A DNA stretch of 64,000 bases from Conus ventricosus (Eukaryota; Mollusca; Gastropoda; Neogastropoda; Conidae): the NCBI GenBank assembly GCA_018398815.1, contig CM031614.1, forward strand, positions 50,938,671 to 51,002,670. Reading direction: 5' to 3'. This document shows, piece by piece, positions 35,886-48,504 of the stretch (its first letter is position 1; every line of letters starts with the position of its first letter). The position numbers and the translations under genes were made by a program. The notes below the pieces were generated by a model. That model did no database searches. It saw only the letters and a list, made by a program, of their open reading frames with translations, and was not told the DNA's origin.

Positions 35886-36130
35886 TTAGGACGTTCGGGT
35901 CACCCTTGAGACAAAGGCCTCAAGGGAGGGAGCAGTGACTGTGGCATCTGGGAGCGAGTTCCATTCCCTGATGGTACGAGGCAGAAATGCGTATTTCCGG
36001 TAGTCTGTGCGGCATGATAGGGTTCTGTATGCTTGGTTGTGGCCTCTCCCTCTTCTGTTCATTGGTAAGAGGTTATTCATCTCAACTTTGGCCAGGTTGT
36101 GTCGGATCTTGTAGATCTCTGCTCTCTCAG
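35886..36130 (-). pseudogene. Non-LTR ORF2 C-terminal fragment, minus strand
   Basis: RTDYRKYAFLPRTIREWNSL PDATV is the conserved end of CR1/jockey-like ORF2. Only about 64 codons remain. Confidence 0.75.
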
Positions 36131-36749
36131 TTTCTGTCTCTGAATGAGAATCAGAATCATCATCATGAGGGTGATTTTTTTTTTTTAATCATGAAAGATG
36201 AGTTCGTTAAAACTTTTATCTTCCGATAAGAAAAAATGTTTCTGCTTCATCTTCCGCTTTAAAAAAAAAAATTAAAAAAAAAAAAACCACACACACAAAT
36301 CAAATTTACTGCTTCCATCAGAAGTAGGCGAAACTTATACCTTTACCGTTTTGATTGGTTGGGATCGGTCTACTCCCACCACAAAAAGTTAACAAATTGT
36401 TGATCTGTGTGCTCAAACTTCCACACTTCCAAACAGATCGTGAGAAGTCTGTTGTTTTCAAGTCAACTTTTTCTCCCTTCGCACATCAAGGGAAGTGATT
36501 CTTATTGGTGTGCACCACAAATGTCTCTATAGTGGATCCGCGCAAAACAATGCCCACGTTCGTGTGTCCTGTATTAATGACAATGACGGGAGCACCGCCG
36601 ACAGAAGGGCAGCGCATATTGGATGTCGGATATTGGAAGAGCAAAAAAGACTAGCCAACAGCAACACAAGAGTGGGAAAGAACCTGGAAAATGGAATTTC
36701 ATCCCCAAAAGTGCCAAGTGTTGCGTATATGTAACAAACGCTCACCAAC

Positions 36750-37450
36750 TGTTAAAGACGACTGCTACAAAACACTGGTTAACCAGTACTGGAATATGGT
36801 TGCTCAGTTTGGGATCCATACTATCTAAAGGACATTGATAACCTCGAAAAGATTCAGAAGAGAGCAGCACGGTTCGTAACAGGGAACCACATCAGAGAAA
36901 AGGGGAATACTAGGAAGAAATGAGAAAATTAGAATGGAAACCCTTAGAAGAGAGAAGAGCTTTTATCAAACTTAACATCTTCTTCAAAGGCAGAACTAAA
37001 CTAACTGATATTCCAATGGAACAACTTGTATTGAATAAAAGTAGCACAAGGAGTGGCGGTCAGTGTTATACCATACCTGCGTCAAATATTGACAGCCACT
37101 TGCATTCATTTTATCCTAGTTCTGTACGGCTGTGGAACTCACTGCCAGGTGCCATCAAGATTGCCACAAATGCAGTCTCATTTAAAAAAACAAATTGATA
37201 CGACAGTTTTGAGATCTGCATATTGACGATTTTCTATTTTAACTTCCCCAGATATCTTGCTGTTATCTGGGCCTGAATTTGGCCATTGCTTTTAACTTCT
37301 TGAATATCGAGTGCGACCCCTTGTTGCCAAATTTGCTCCAGGGACCAGCAGTCTGAGTCGCACTATTTTATGTTATTTTATTTTTACTTTTTAACATGCG
37401 TGCTGGTGACCTACTCGTTTTTGAGTGAACCAGTATTTTAGGAAGAAGAA
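36750..37450 (+). pseudogene. Non-LTR ORF2 C-terminal fragment with 3' tail
   Basis: Broken frames read VWDP-like, LEKIQKRAARFV-like pieces, then MRKLEWKPLEERRAFIKLNI and YPSSVRLWNSLPGAIK to a stop at 37198. The 3'UTR ends in AGGAAGAAGAAGAAAAAG at 37440-37458. The tail is shared with 27340-27435. Confidence 0.7.
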
Positions 37451-37867
37451 GAAAAAGATCAGAAATGATTCCTGCTTCCCTAGAGTGCCGATCCCGTGGG
37501 AAGCAACTATGTGCACACACAAAACTCCTAAAACACTTTTCCCCCATCATGTGTTTCCTCCTGTAAAAATAATAAAAAGAGTAACATTTGACACCAGACT
37601 CTTCTTTAAAAGGGTGAAACATTTTCTTAAACTGAACAGGACATCAAGCTCACTCTGTCACGATTACATCTGGTCCCCATAGCTTGATCAGATGGGATCA
37701 TGCATAACACCACCCTGTGACATCTCGTTGCTGTTTGAGAAATTTGTGTAACAAAGACTCATCTCGTACCCAGGGACACAAACACACCATACATATGCGT
37801 TGCACACAGCCTGGGACGCGCGATCCACGACTTATGAGAGAAAATCTCTGCTGCGGTTGTTACTTAC

Positions 37868-38000
37868 AGACTCATCTTTCAATTCCGAATTTTGCTTCAT
37901 TTTCCGCCCTCCGTCACTTCGTTTGGAAAATAATAAACTTTCGTCAGTCTGATGCTGTCTCATCAACGCTGCCTCTCCGGTGGAGTTACTTCCAAGCTCG
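37868..38000 (-). promoter_or_regulatory. Candidate 5' non-coding exon/promoter region of SH3YL1
   Basis: A strong donor (GAGTCT|GTAAGTA) lies at 37868, preceded by CpG-containing, non-repetitive sequence on the minus strand, 4.2 kb upstream of the first SH3YL1 coding exon. Spliced to the AG near the ATG it would give a 5'UTR with a short upstream ORF. The only support is the splice signal and position; no core promoter motif is clear. Confidence 0.25.
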
Positions 38001-38174
38001 TTCCGACTGTGCCTGACACCGTCCGCTACATCCATATTTATCCAGTTGCAGCCCTCACCAGAGGACAGTCCGCAAGCTGCAGTCAGTATCATGTAGTTGT
38101 CATGAAAGAGCCCAGGCACTACCAAGTCACTGCAGTTGTATGAAACAGGTGCATGTACTGACCCAGCTTATTCA

Positions 38175-38845
38175 GGGCACCACGCAGTAGCCCCCATGCC
38201 CACCCCCTAGTCACTCCTTCCTCATGGCTGACTAGAATAATCACTCAGTTGTGGAAACAGCAAAAGTGAATAGTGTGTCCTTCTAGAAGGCGCCACTATG
38301 TCCATTCAGTGACAGTCCCCATGAATTGTGCTGACACCGATGATTTTCACACAAACCAACCACGAGCATGGCCGCGGAGAGGAAATTGGAACTGAGGTCA
38401 CTATGAGAGCAGAGCATGAAAAACAGGCCCAGAGCTAGAGAACTAATGCGAATTTGTGTGATGATCAGTAAGGACAATGATAGACATATACATGGCGTTC
38501 CATTCTGCTCTCAGTGAAACTACAGGGCAAGGCGGTACTTGTGCTTTTTTTTCGCAAGATATCCTGGCGTTAACCAGACCCGAGAAATACAGACAACTGC
38601 AGTGTTGGTCTGGAAATTTGAGCAACATTCGGAGATGTACCCTTTTAAGGGGATTAGATGAAGCTTGACTGTGTGATTCGAGACTTCCCTTTTGAGCTCA
38701 TAGCACACTGAACTATGGGTTGCTGTCGGCAAGGTGGAGGTGGGGGTGGGGTGGGGGACGAAGAATAGGCCTTAATGCCTCTGATGAGAATTGAACCCAC
38801 AAACTCCCAGCCCGAGATCTTAACCACTGCGCTACAGCAGCTGGT
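38175..38845 (-). repeat. tRNA-derived SINE, older subfamily, copy 1
   Basis: Minus strand starts CAGCTGCTGTAGCGCAGTGG (A-box-like) and contains GGGTTCAATTCTCAT (B-box-like). The body shares segments with the SINE at 47210-48025 but is clearly diverged. Confidence 0.7.
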
Positions 38846-38993
38846 CATTTAATAAACTTATGTTCATGTTGATGGCGCATGTTGATGACATCCAGATGTT
38901 TTATTATGCCATTACTTTGTCTCTGGGGGTGGGGATGGTGGGGGGGTTGAAAACTTCTCTGATGTTTATAGTGGGAGGGGTACCAGCTTATTC

Positions 38994-39661
38994 AGGGCAC
39001 CACGCAGTAGCCCCCATGCCCACCCCTAGTCACTCCTTCCTCATGGCTGACTAGAATAATCACTCAGTTGTGGAAACAGCAAAAGTGAATAGTGTGTCCT
39101 TCTAGAAGGCGCCACTATGTCCATTCAGTGACAGTCCCCATGAATTGTGCTGACACCGATGATTTTAACACAAACCAACCACGAGCATGGCCGCGGAGAG
39201 GAAATTGGAACTGAGGTCACTATGAGAGCAGAGCATGAAAAACAGGCCCAGAGCTAGAGAACTAATGCGAATTTGTGTGATGATCAGTAAGGACAATGAT
39301 AGACATATACATGGCGTTCCATTCTGCTCTCAGTGAAACTACAGGGCAAGGCGGTACTTGTGCTTTTTTTTCGCAAGATATCCTGGCGTTAACCAGACCC
39401 GAGAAATACAGACAACTGCAGTGTTGGTCTGGAAATTTGAGCAACATTCGGAGATGTACCCTTTTAAGGGGATTAGATGAAGCTTGACTGTGTGATTCGA
39501 GACTTCCCTTTTGAGCTCATAGCACACTGAACTATGGGTTGCTGTCGGCAAGGTGGAGGTGGGGGTGGGGTGGGGGACGAAGAATAGGCCTTAATGCCTC
39601 TGATGAGAATTGAACCCACAAACTCCCAGCCCGAGTCTTAACCACTGCGCTACAGCAGCTG
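38994..39661 (-). repeat. tRNA-derived SINE, older subfamily, copy 2
   Basis: Second copy carried by the 819-bp tandem duplication; almost identical to copy 1, so it is a product of the duplication and not an independent insertion. Confidence 0.7.
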
Positions 39662-39889
39662 GTCATTTAATAAACTTATGTTCATGTTGATGGCGCATGT
39701 TGATGACATCCAGATGTTTTATTATGCCATTACTTTGTCTCTGGGGGGTGGGATGGTGGGGGGGGGGGGGGGGGTTGAAAACTTCTCTGATGTTTATAGT
39801 GGGAGGGGTATCACGATCATAGTCTTGGAGACAGTGGACCTATTTTTAGCGGCAGGATAGTGCTGCAACATTGCTAGAGAGATGAGAAA

Positions 39890-41150
39890 GAGACTGTGCT
39901 GTTCAAGATCGTGTTTTTCTGAGAGCTTATAATCACACTATATTATCCTAGTGGTGACATTATTCTAGACGTGAGAATGCAAGATAGATATCATGACAGA
40001 ATCCTGATGATCATCATCTCATCATCCCATGGATAATGGTTCTCAAGTCATTAAATGTGAGAACAGTGATAAGATAATACGTGTTGAAGATCCACATTAT
40101 CATATTATCCCATAAATGCATTTTGAGGCATGAGAATGGGGAAAAGATTAGACAGGAGTTGTGAAGAGCTTCTTACCATCCCAGAGATACTGCTGATTGC
40201 GTAATGAGAATATCAGAAACCAGATTATGCGAGAGTCTGAAAGATTATCATATTATCTTTAAATGATGCTATTCGAGTCATGAGAATATGAGGAAGATGA
40301 TTTTTTTAAGAGGACCATCGTGTCATCTAGAAATGCCGCTGTTCAAGTAAAGAAAATGCCAGGAAGAGAAAAATGATGGAAGAGTCTTGAGGATTATCAT
40401 CATATCATTTCAGAAATAGTACTGTTTGTGTCATGGGAGTGTGATCAAGAAGTGATGTAAGAATCGAAGATGATCATCATCTCATCATTTCAGAGATGGA
40501 CCTGTTTAAGCCATGAGAATGTGAAAAAAGAAATATGTGAGGGTCTTGACGATCATCATCATGATCTCAGAGTATTGATCAAATGATGCTAATGTGACAA
40601 AGATGAAGTGTCTTGATAATCATTGTCATATCATCCCAGATACGGTGCTGTTCAGTTCATGAAAATATGAGAGAGAGAATATAAATCTTGAAGATCATAC
40701 CATATTACTCCAGAGATGGTATTTGAAGATCGTCATTTTACCAATAATGCCAGCCCAGACATGGTGGAATGCCAAAAAGGGAATGTAGGAGTTTTGAAGG
40801 TTATCATTTATTATTCCAGATGTGGCACAGTTCGAGGCGTAAGAATGTGAGAAAGAGGTGATCTGAGAGAGTCTCGATACTTATCATATCATCCAAGAAA
40901 TAATGTTCTTTGAATTATGAAATGAAAGAGATGATGAGAGACTTGAGGATCACTATCATATCACACCAGAAATAGCGCTGTTCAAGGCAAGAAAATGCTA
41001 GAAAATGACGGGAGAGTCTTGAATGTCATTTTCATACTGTATCAGAAAGGATGCTGTTTTGTGTCGTGACAAAGTGATAAAAAGATAGTGTAAGACTCTT
41101 GAAAATGGTCATTATTCCATCCCTGTTCATCATGAGAATGTATGTTTTGG
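39890..41150. repeat. Decayed satellite: about 15 tandem copies of a ~78-bp unit
   Basis: Phrases recur every 70-85 bp: TGAGAATGTGA, GAGAGTCTTGA, GATCATCATCATATCATC, CAGAAATG and GCTGTTCAAGTCA. Copies have drifted strongly, so the array is not obvious at first sight. Between SH3YL1 and NUP62; no ORF. Confidence 0.75.
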
Positions 41151-42859
41151 AGATAATCATCATCACCCAGAGATCATCATCATCATCATCATCATCATTC
41201 TTGATGCCTGGTTTTCAGCACTCTTGCCCCTCATTCCCTGTGAACAGGAAACGGGGCCGTGGTACCCTTCCTTTCTCCCTGCAGTCTGAACAGTTCTAAT
41301 GGCAAGCAGTTTTAACTTTGCTTAATTTAATCATGTCATCATTGGGCATCATCGGTCCTTGACCAGGTTACCCAGATGGAACCAATTATGGACTGGAAGC
41401 CAACAAAACCCTCCTTTGAGATAGGGGTCAGTGCCATATTCTTATCAGTGTTCTACAGTACTTCTGGTGTTTATAAATGAATGCAAGTAGATGGATAGCA
41501 GAAAGCAGGGAAATGTTTCATTCTGATCAATTTTCTCATGATGAATCACACAGAACTATGATTGATGATTACTGTGATTTGTTTCAAACTGAGTGAGTAA
41601 GACAGATGGAGTACCAGCCACACGCATAAAGTGCACACTGCATGCGCTGTTACATACATGTTTTTAAAAAATTACGTTCTCAACTCATGTTTTGCACCTG
41701 TCTAACTTTGGTAATGTCACCTATGGTATCAACAGCGACAGACTTCTCATGTCTGTGCACAGTAGTATATGGCTATTTTATTGCATAGAAGGAAGAAATT
41801 TGAGTACCCATTATCGTTATTTCTTTTCTGTCAGTCCTGGAGAAAAAGGAATACAATGCTTAAGGAATCCAGGGAGAGGGTTAAGTAATGATGATAGAAA
41901 GTTAGGAATAAAAGAGTTAAGTAAACCATGATTGTTCATTTCTGTTATCGTAAATGTGTGCATGTATGTGTGTGTGCGTGCGTTTGTGGATGGCTTGAGT
42001 GTGTGTGCACACGTATGCATACAAACTTCCAGTGCTTGCAAACTAGTGTGATATTCAGCATCACTGTAGTCTTAAAGGAAAATTACACTATTCTGGAAAA
42101 AAAAGACACATAGGAGAAAAAGAGAGAATTGATGTGTGAGTATCTTTAAGTACGTGTGTGTGTATATGGGGATGGGTGGGGGTGGGGGACAGGACAGACA
42201 AACAAAGTCACAGAGAAAGGGCATTAACAGAAAAAACAACAACAAAGTCATTCAACTGCTCATTCTCCAAACATCACTCAATTTCAGATTCACAAAGGTG
42301 CAACAATATATTTCTTGATCCACAACATCATGTTGACATTATTTCAAAGCAGCAATGAAATGAGGGGAAAACAAAAACTGTATCAAGGTAGCATCAAAGT
42401 AAATGACTTGCCTGAAGTGATTATCTTGTGTATGAAATGCAATAAAGAGAAAAAAAGAGAGAAGAAATTAAATCATATTTTCATCTCTCTGTAAAGTTTG
42501 ATGAACAGAGAGAGAGAGACAGAGAGACAGACAGAGAAAAAGAGTGAGAGAGAAATTTTTTTCTTTTTTTTCTTAAAGGAAAATGTTAGAGAGAGGGGGA
42601 GAGAGATGAAAGAGGGAGGAGAGAATGGGACAGAGAAAAAAGACTATTTTTAAAATTGAAGGGAAAAAACAAGAAAAAAAAAGGAAACAATCTAACAAGA
42701 ATCTGTTGTTCAGTTTTCACTTGTTCACACATTACAACATCACTCTGGCTGATGACCTTTGCTGAATCAAAGTCTTTTGCACGCTGTCCACAGACCACCA
42801 CCTTGGTTGGGCCACATGTGAGGCCAGCACCTCATCCACATTTATCATTTCCTGGTACC
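41151..42859. other. Region 3' of NUP62
   Basis: Holds an (ATC)n run at 41174-41198, a TTAA-ended piggyBac-type end-like sequence at about 41890-41920 (GTTAGGAATAAAAGAGTTAA), and GA-rich sequence at 42505-42640. It presumably includes the NUP62 3'UTR next to 42860. No gene seen. Confidence 0.45.
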
Positions 42860-42951
42860 TCAGCTGTAGGCCAGGCGGAAGTTTCTCTCCTGCTCCTTGC
42901 GTTCGCTTTCCATCAGCTTCCCCATCTCTTCCACTCGACGATTCAGGGAGC
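42860..42951 (-). CDS. NUP62: NUP62 exon 10 with stop codon
   Basis: 92 nt, encoding the final helix (RRVEEMGKLME ... ERKEQERNFRLAYS) and a TGA stop. The length after the conserved KEQER block matches the family C-terminus. No clear AATAAA was seen close downstream on the minus strand. Confidence 0.95.
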
Positions 42952-45159
42952 CTGCAATGCCAACAATCAGGCCATGAAACAAACAAGTATCTGTATACTT
43001 TTAACACTGCTTGACAATGCAAGTTGCAAATGACACTGCATCACACCAGGGCAGTAGTGACTGTGCATAAGGTCGACATGAGATTCTGTAGTTCATGGGC
43101 CCTGCAGACCCAAATAGAACTGAGCTCTGTCTTTTACTTTGCCCCTCACCCCAAGAGTGAAACTCACGATAGTCAGCTTCGGGACCAAACGCCCTCGCCA
43201 CCTGACTGAGGGTCATTCTGTCAGTCTGTGATGTGAAATCCTCATCTTGGCCATACAACTGTGAGCTGAGACGAGTCCGTGTCTGCAAGTGTGAGAAGTC
43301 TCCAGCTACATTTTCTATCACATGGGACAGTTACAAAATACCAGCTGACTGGAATAAAACAACTATGGCTACAAGAAATAAATTTAAGTCTGATGAATGT
43401 TTGTAATGAAGAAAATAGTATAGCACCATCACTACTGCAACCCACTATCCTCTCATTTCTCCACAACAGTCTGAATTTCTTGAGGATCAATCTTGCACTC
43501 AGCCCTATTCAATGATTTTCTTTTTTTCTGTCCAAGCCTCTGTGCCACCTCAGAGGCAGTGCACCCACGCTGCTCATTCCAACACCCCGTCCACAGCCAC
43601 AGCCCGGTCGGCCCTGCCGCAGCCCCGGCACCAGCAATCCACAAGGAGCAGTCGATGTCAAGTCGCCAAGAGGCAACCCACCGAAGGAGACACTGCACTG
43701 CTGCCGAGTCACTTCGGTGGTGTTCAGTGGCGCCTGTTCTGATCTAACATACGCAGGACACCACCTACTAAGCCCCCTAGTGACAACAATAATTGCTTAG
43801 TTGCGGAGCCAGTGTGAGTGAGCTCTCCTTCTGGAGGGCGCCACCACATCCGTCCAACGACAGCCCCCATGGACTCACCAATACCGGTGACCCCGATGGA
43901 ACCAAACCAAGGCCACAGACGTGGAGAGGACATCAAAATTGAGGTCACCATGAAAGCAGGGCATGAAGGACCACAGAATTTGAACCATTTTAAAAAAAAT
44001 GCTGATCAATGAAATGAGGACGATTAAGATGATGTTATGGATTTCCATGACATGACAGGGCTGTACTCTACGCTTCCTTTCATAATATATCCTGGCGTCA
44101 ACCAGGCCCGAAAGATACAGGCATCTGCAGTGTTGGTCAGGAAATTTGAGCAACACTCTCAGAAACACATCCATGAAGTGGATGAGTCCGCGATGCTAAC
44201 TACTTCGCCACGGTAGCTGGTCTATTCAGTGATTTCTTTTCACATCACAATCTTAAAAATGTCAGCTCCTTTTATTGTATTTAAGAATTCATTAGATAAT
44301 GGTGGAGAATATCCACATATAAAAAATCTTACTGTAAAAATAGCTTAACTATGAACTCAATAAAATTTTAACAAATAGTGTATACAGCTATGAATGAAAA
44401 ATATTCTACACAGAAGCACAGATATTAAAAGGGTAAAAGATAAGATACACCATGGCACAGTAACTGTTAGGTTCACAAAAGATGTTTGAGAAAGTCTGCC
44501 TGTCCAAACTAACTGAGGCAGAATCAAAATGTAACCAGGCCTGAAAATTAAATGCTCTCCTATTCGTCTGTCCAACAGTCTGCAACGTGTTTAATGAATT
44601 GTAGTCAATAATAAGTTTGAAGAGAATCTTAGATTTTAAGTGAAGACAACTTTGATATGAAAAATGAATTCTGAAATGGTGTCAAGCAAGAATGTATGAC
44701 TGAAGGGAGATAAATGAGTTCATGATGACCACAGCAGAGCAGAGGTAGTTTCCTGCCTATAACAGCATGCCGAGATTAAGTGATGTGTAGATATACATTT
44801 CTAACACATTTCAATATTACTTCAATGACCTTTGAAACCAATGCCCATATGTATTTTGCTGAACTCCAGGGCCTGTATGCACGTCGATCCGGATAGAGGG
44901 CTGTCCGCGAATAGCGCCTATTCGGTGGATAGGCGGCAGATTTTGGTATGCACGTCAGACCGCATAAGCTATCCGACTCGGCAAAACGCGGATAAAGTTA
45001 TCGGTGCCTCGGGGTCCGATAGCGAGCCTAAACGCGGATAAATATGGCTGCATTGATGTTTTTTCCAAGTGAGACAGCGACGGCAATTGCGACGAAACCG
45101 CATCTTTCGTGACAGAAAGAATCCGTTTGACCTGTACGATGACCTAGAACTGTTCCGAA

Positions 45160-45228
<69 letters not shown>

Positions 45229-45456
45229 CGCCCCACTTTTCAGCACATTTCCAAGCGCAATTATTATTTGTTGTTTTCAATGATAGTGCACATTTGTAGC
45301 TTCCTATACTTATTGCCAGTCTTCTCCGGCACTGAAGATTTATTCCCGAAATCAAGATGTTTAATCACTCTAGATGGTTGGCTTTTTTTCACTTTTGATT
45401 TGGAAAAAAAATTCTTTGTCTCTATGTAGATCGCCCCAGAGTGAACAGTTTAAAAG

Positions 45457-45518
<62 letters not shown>

Positions 45519-45745
45519 CACCCCACTTTTCAACACATTTCCAAGCGCAATATTATTTGTTGTTTTCAATGATAGTGCACATTTGTAGCTTCCTATACTT
45601 ATTGCCAGTCTTCTCCGGCACTGAAGATTTATTCCCGAAATCAAGATGTTTAATCACTCTAGATGGTTGGCTTTTTTTCACTTTTGATTTGGAAAAAAAA
45701 TTCTTTGTCTCTATGTAGATCGCCCCAGAGTGAACAGTTTAAAAG

Positions 45746-45789
<44 letters not shown>

Positions 45790-48471
45790 TTTTTTTTTTT
45801 TTTATAATTCAGACCTTGTATTCATCAATTGTGTCGCAAAGTGGCCAGGGAGTGTGCATGATTCAAGAATCTTGCGTGAAAACCGACGAAGCACGTACCA
45901 GCGGAAGTTCCACGAAGGAGGGTATGACTAAACCGAAAGCAGTGCCTGCTGCACCCCGGTTTTGCCAAGAATCTATAAATAGAGCGCCGTTTCCTGCCCT
46001 CTAAACGCGGAGAGCTATTCAATCGCGAATAGGGCGTCATGCATACCAAAACCGGAGAGGGGCTATCCGCGTTTAAGCTCCGAATAGCTAACCGCGTTTA
46101 AGCCCTAAACGCGAATAAGCTAATCGGTTTGACGTGCATACAGGCCCAGTGAAATAGCAACAAGCACAAAATCTCAGCAGAATACAAATCAGCTGTAATT
46201 CTCTAATCTGATCAGTGGTTTGGATACTCAGGCAAAGAAAAAGAAATTGCCATGTTTTAGTTCAGCTGAACAGGAGGAAATCAGATGAAACTGGTGCTGA
46301 TTAGCGATTCCTTTCCTTGCAAAAGTGTGTTAAAAAAAAAAGTGCCCTGCCAATATCCATGTTAAAGTTAAAAAACAACAATTTCCACTCACATAGATGT
46401 TCATGCGTGCATGCACTTTGAATAAACACATTTATGATTTCCCAATCAAATATAATTACATGCATGCGTTCACATTTGCTCACTCACACACACTAGGACA
46501 ATATCAACACATTCTTGGCCCAGAGCCAAACCAACATCACAACAAAACAACAAATATCAGACATGCCTGGCTTAGACTCCAAGTCTTTGTTCTACATAAG
46601 ACATATCTCTACAATAGCAAAACTATGTGAAATCTATCGATCAATATTTTCTGCTGGCTTCCTTGTCGGTCTTTCCATCAAAGTACTAATGGTGTATTTA
46701 CACGCTCATCAATCACTTCATACCAGATACTATTCAAACCATAACACTGACAAGTCCATTACTCTACATCTATTCATTTACCTGTCTGACGATCAATCCA
46801 CAGCAAGGAGTCCATGTGAGCATTGAGAATCTTGGTGATTTGCTGCACCTGCACGCATCAAGATTCCTTTGCTTAATCTTCTTCTCATTACTTGAATCTT
46901 TGTCAGTTTACCCCCCACACACCCCACTCCCCTCGCCCCCCGTATCTCATGCTAGTCCACAAGAGATATATGCAACATTCAAAGCCCACAAGAGAGAAAA
47001 CAATGTATAAACATTAAACCACTTAAATGTCAAGCACCTCCATACTGTAGATAGTGTTGAATGATTTTTGCATTGGAGAATTAGCAGGAGCTGCATATCT
47101 GGACAAAATTCTCCAACGAAGCCAGCATATATCATTTGATGAGAATGAATATTTCACACTTTCATTCTTATTGTTGTTATTTATTTGAATTTACTGCTCA
47201 ACTGAAAATTTCCTCAGAGGCAGTGCACCCACGCCGCTCATTCCGACACCCCGTCCACAGCCACAGTCCGGTCGGCCACGCCGTAGCCCCGCACCGGCAA
47301 TCCACAGGGAGCAGTCAATGTCAAGTCGTCAAGAGCAACCCACCGGAGGAGACACTGCACTGCTGCCGAGTCACTTCGGTGGTGTTCAGTGGCGCCTGTT
47401 CTGATCTAACATACGCAGGACACCACCTACTAAGCCCCCTACTGACGACAATAATTGCTTAGTCGCGGAGCCGGCGTGAGTGAGCTCTCCCTCCGGAGGG
47501 CGCCACCAACGTCCGTCCAACGACAGCCCCCATGGACTCGCCGATACCGGTGACCCCGACGGAACCAAACCAAGGCCACAGACGTGGAGAGGACATCGAA
47601 ATTGAGGTCACCATGAGAGCAGGCATGAAGGGCCACAGAATTTGAGACTTTTTTTTTTTTATGCTGATTGATGAGAATGAGGATGATTAAGTTGATGCTA
47701 CGGATCTCCATTTCGGTCTGAGACTACATGACAAGGCTGTACTCTACGCTTCCTTTCATAATATATTCCGGCATTAACCAGGCCCGAGAGATACAGGCAC
47801 CTGCAGTGTTGGTCAGGAAATTTGAGCAACACTCTCAGAAACGCATCCATTAAGTGGATGAAACTCGACTGTGTGGTCCCAGTCTTCCCAACTGAGTCCG
47901 CAGCAACTCAACTCTGGGTAGGAGCCGGTCGGGGCAGAAAAACCCACATGACTTCTGATGGGATTCGAACCCACGACCTCCCAGCCGGGAGTCCGCGACG
48001 CTAACCACTTCACCACGGCGGCTGGTATTTATTAAATCTTTGCTCTGCAATTGAAGCTTGGCATTTGCTATTGACAATAATGGTATTGTTGTTATTTACT
48101 TGAATTTACTGCTCAACTGATAAACTATTTATTAAATCTTTACTCTGCAACTGAAGCAAGGCATTTACTACTGACAATGCTGGGATTAAAAATAATCACA
48201 GTTTCAAACAAATCTAGTTCTAAGTTTGATTATACCAAACATTCCAATCATCTCTTCTGTATATCTTTTAACAGAACTCCTACACTAACAGGAAATATGA
48301 ATAAAAGCTGCTCATCATAAATGATGTTTACACACTCACTCATATAATGCAACATCAATAGTTTTCCTGAGAGAGTAAATGGGAGGGAATAAAAAAACCA
48401 AAAAACACAAGAATCTCAACGACCAAACAAAAACGACCCGGATACTGCTTGTACACCTACCCCATCATTTT

Positions 48472-48504
<33 letters not shown>

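Larger units (their letters stand above)
38164..39800. repeat. Tandem direct duplication of an ~819-bp unit
   Basis: Unit 1 starts at CCAGCTTATTCAGGGCACC (38163), unit 2 at 38983; they are nearly identical through TTTATAGTGGGAGGGGTA. Differences are a few indels (CCCC runs, GAGATCTT/GAGTCTT, a longer poly-G in unit 2). Each unit contains one old SINE. Confidence 0.9.

Noticed and set aside
38443..38848. 60-70-codon frames duplicated at 39262-39661
   Set aside because: Both lie in the SINE-bearing tandem duplication; identity reflects duplication, and no protein family is recognisable.
48000..48025. tRNA-like sequence with A and B boxes as a tRNA gene
   Set aside because: No acceptor stem pairing was seen and it continues into the SINE body; it is the SINE head.
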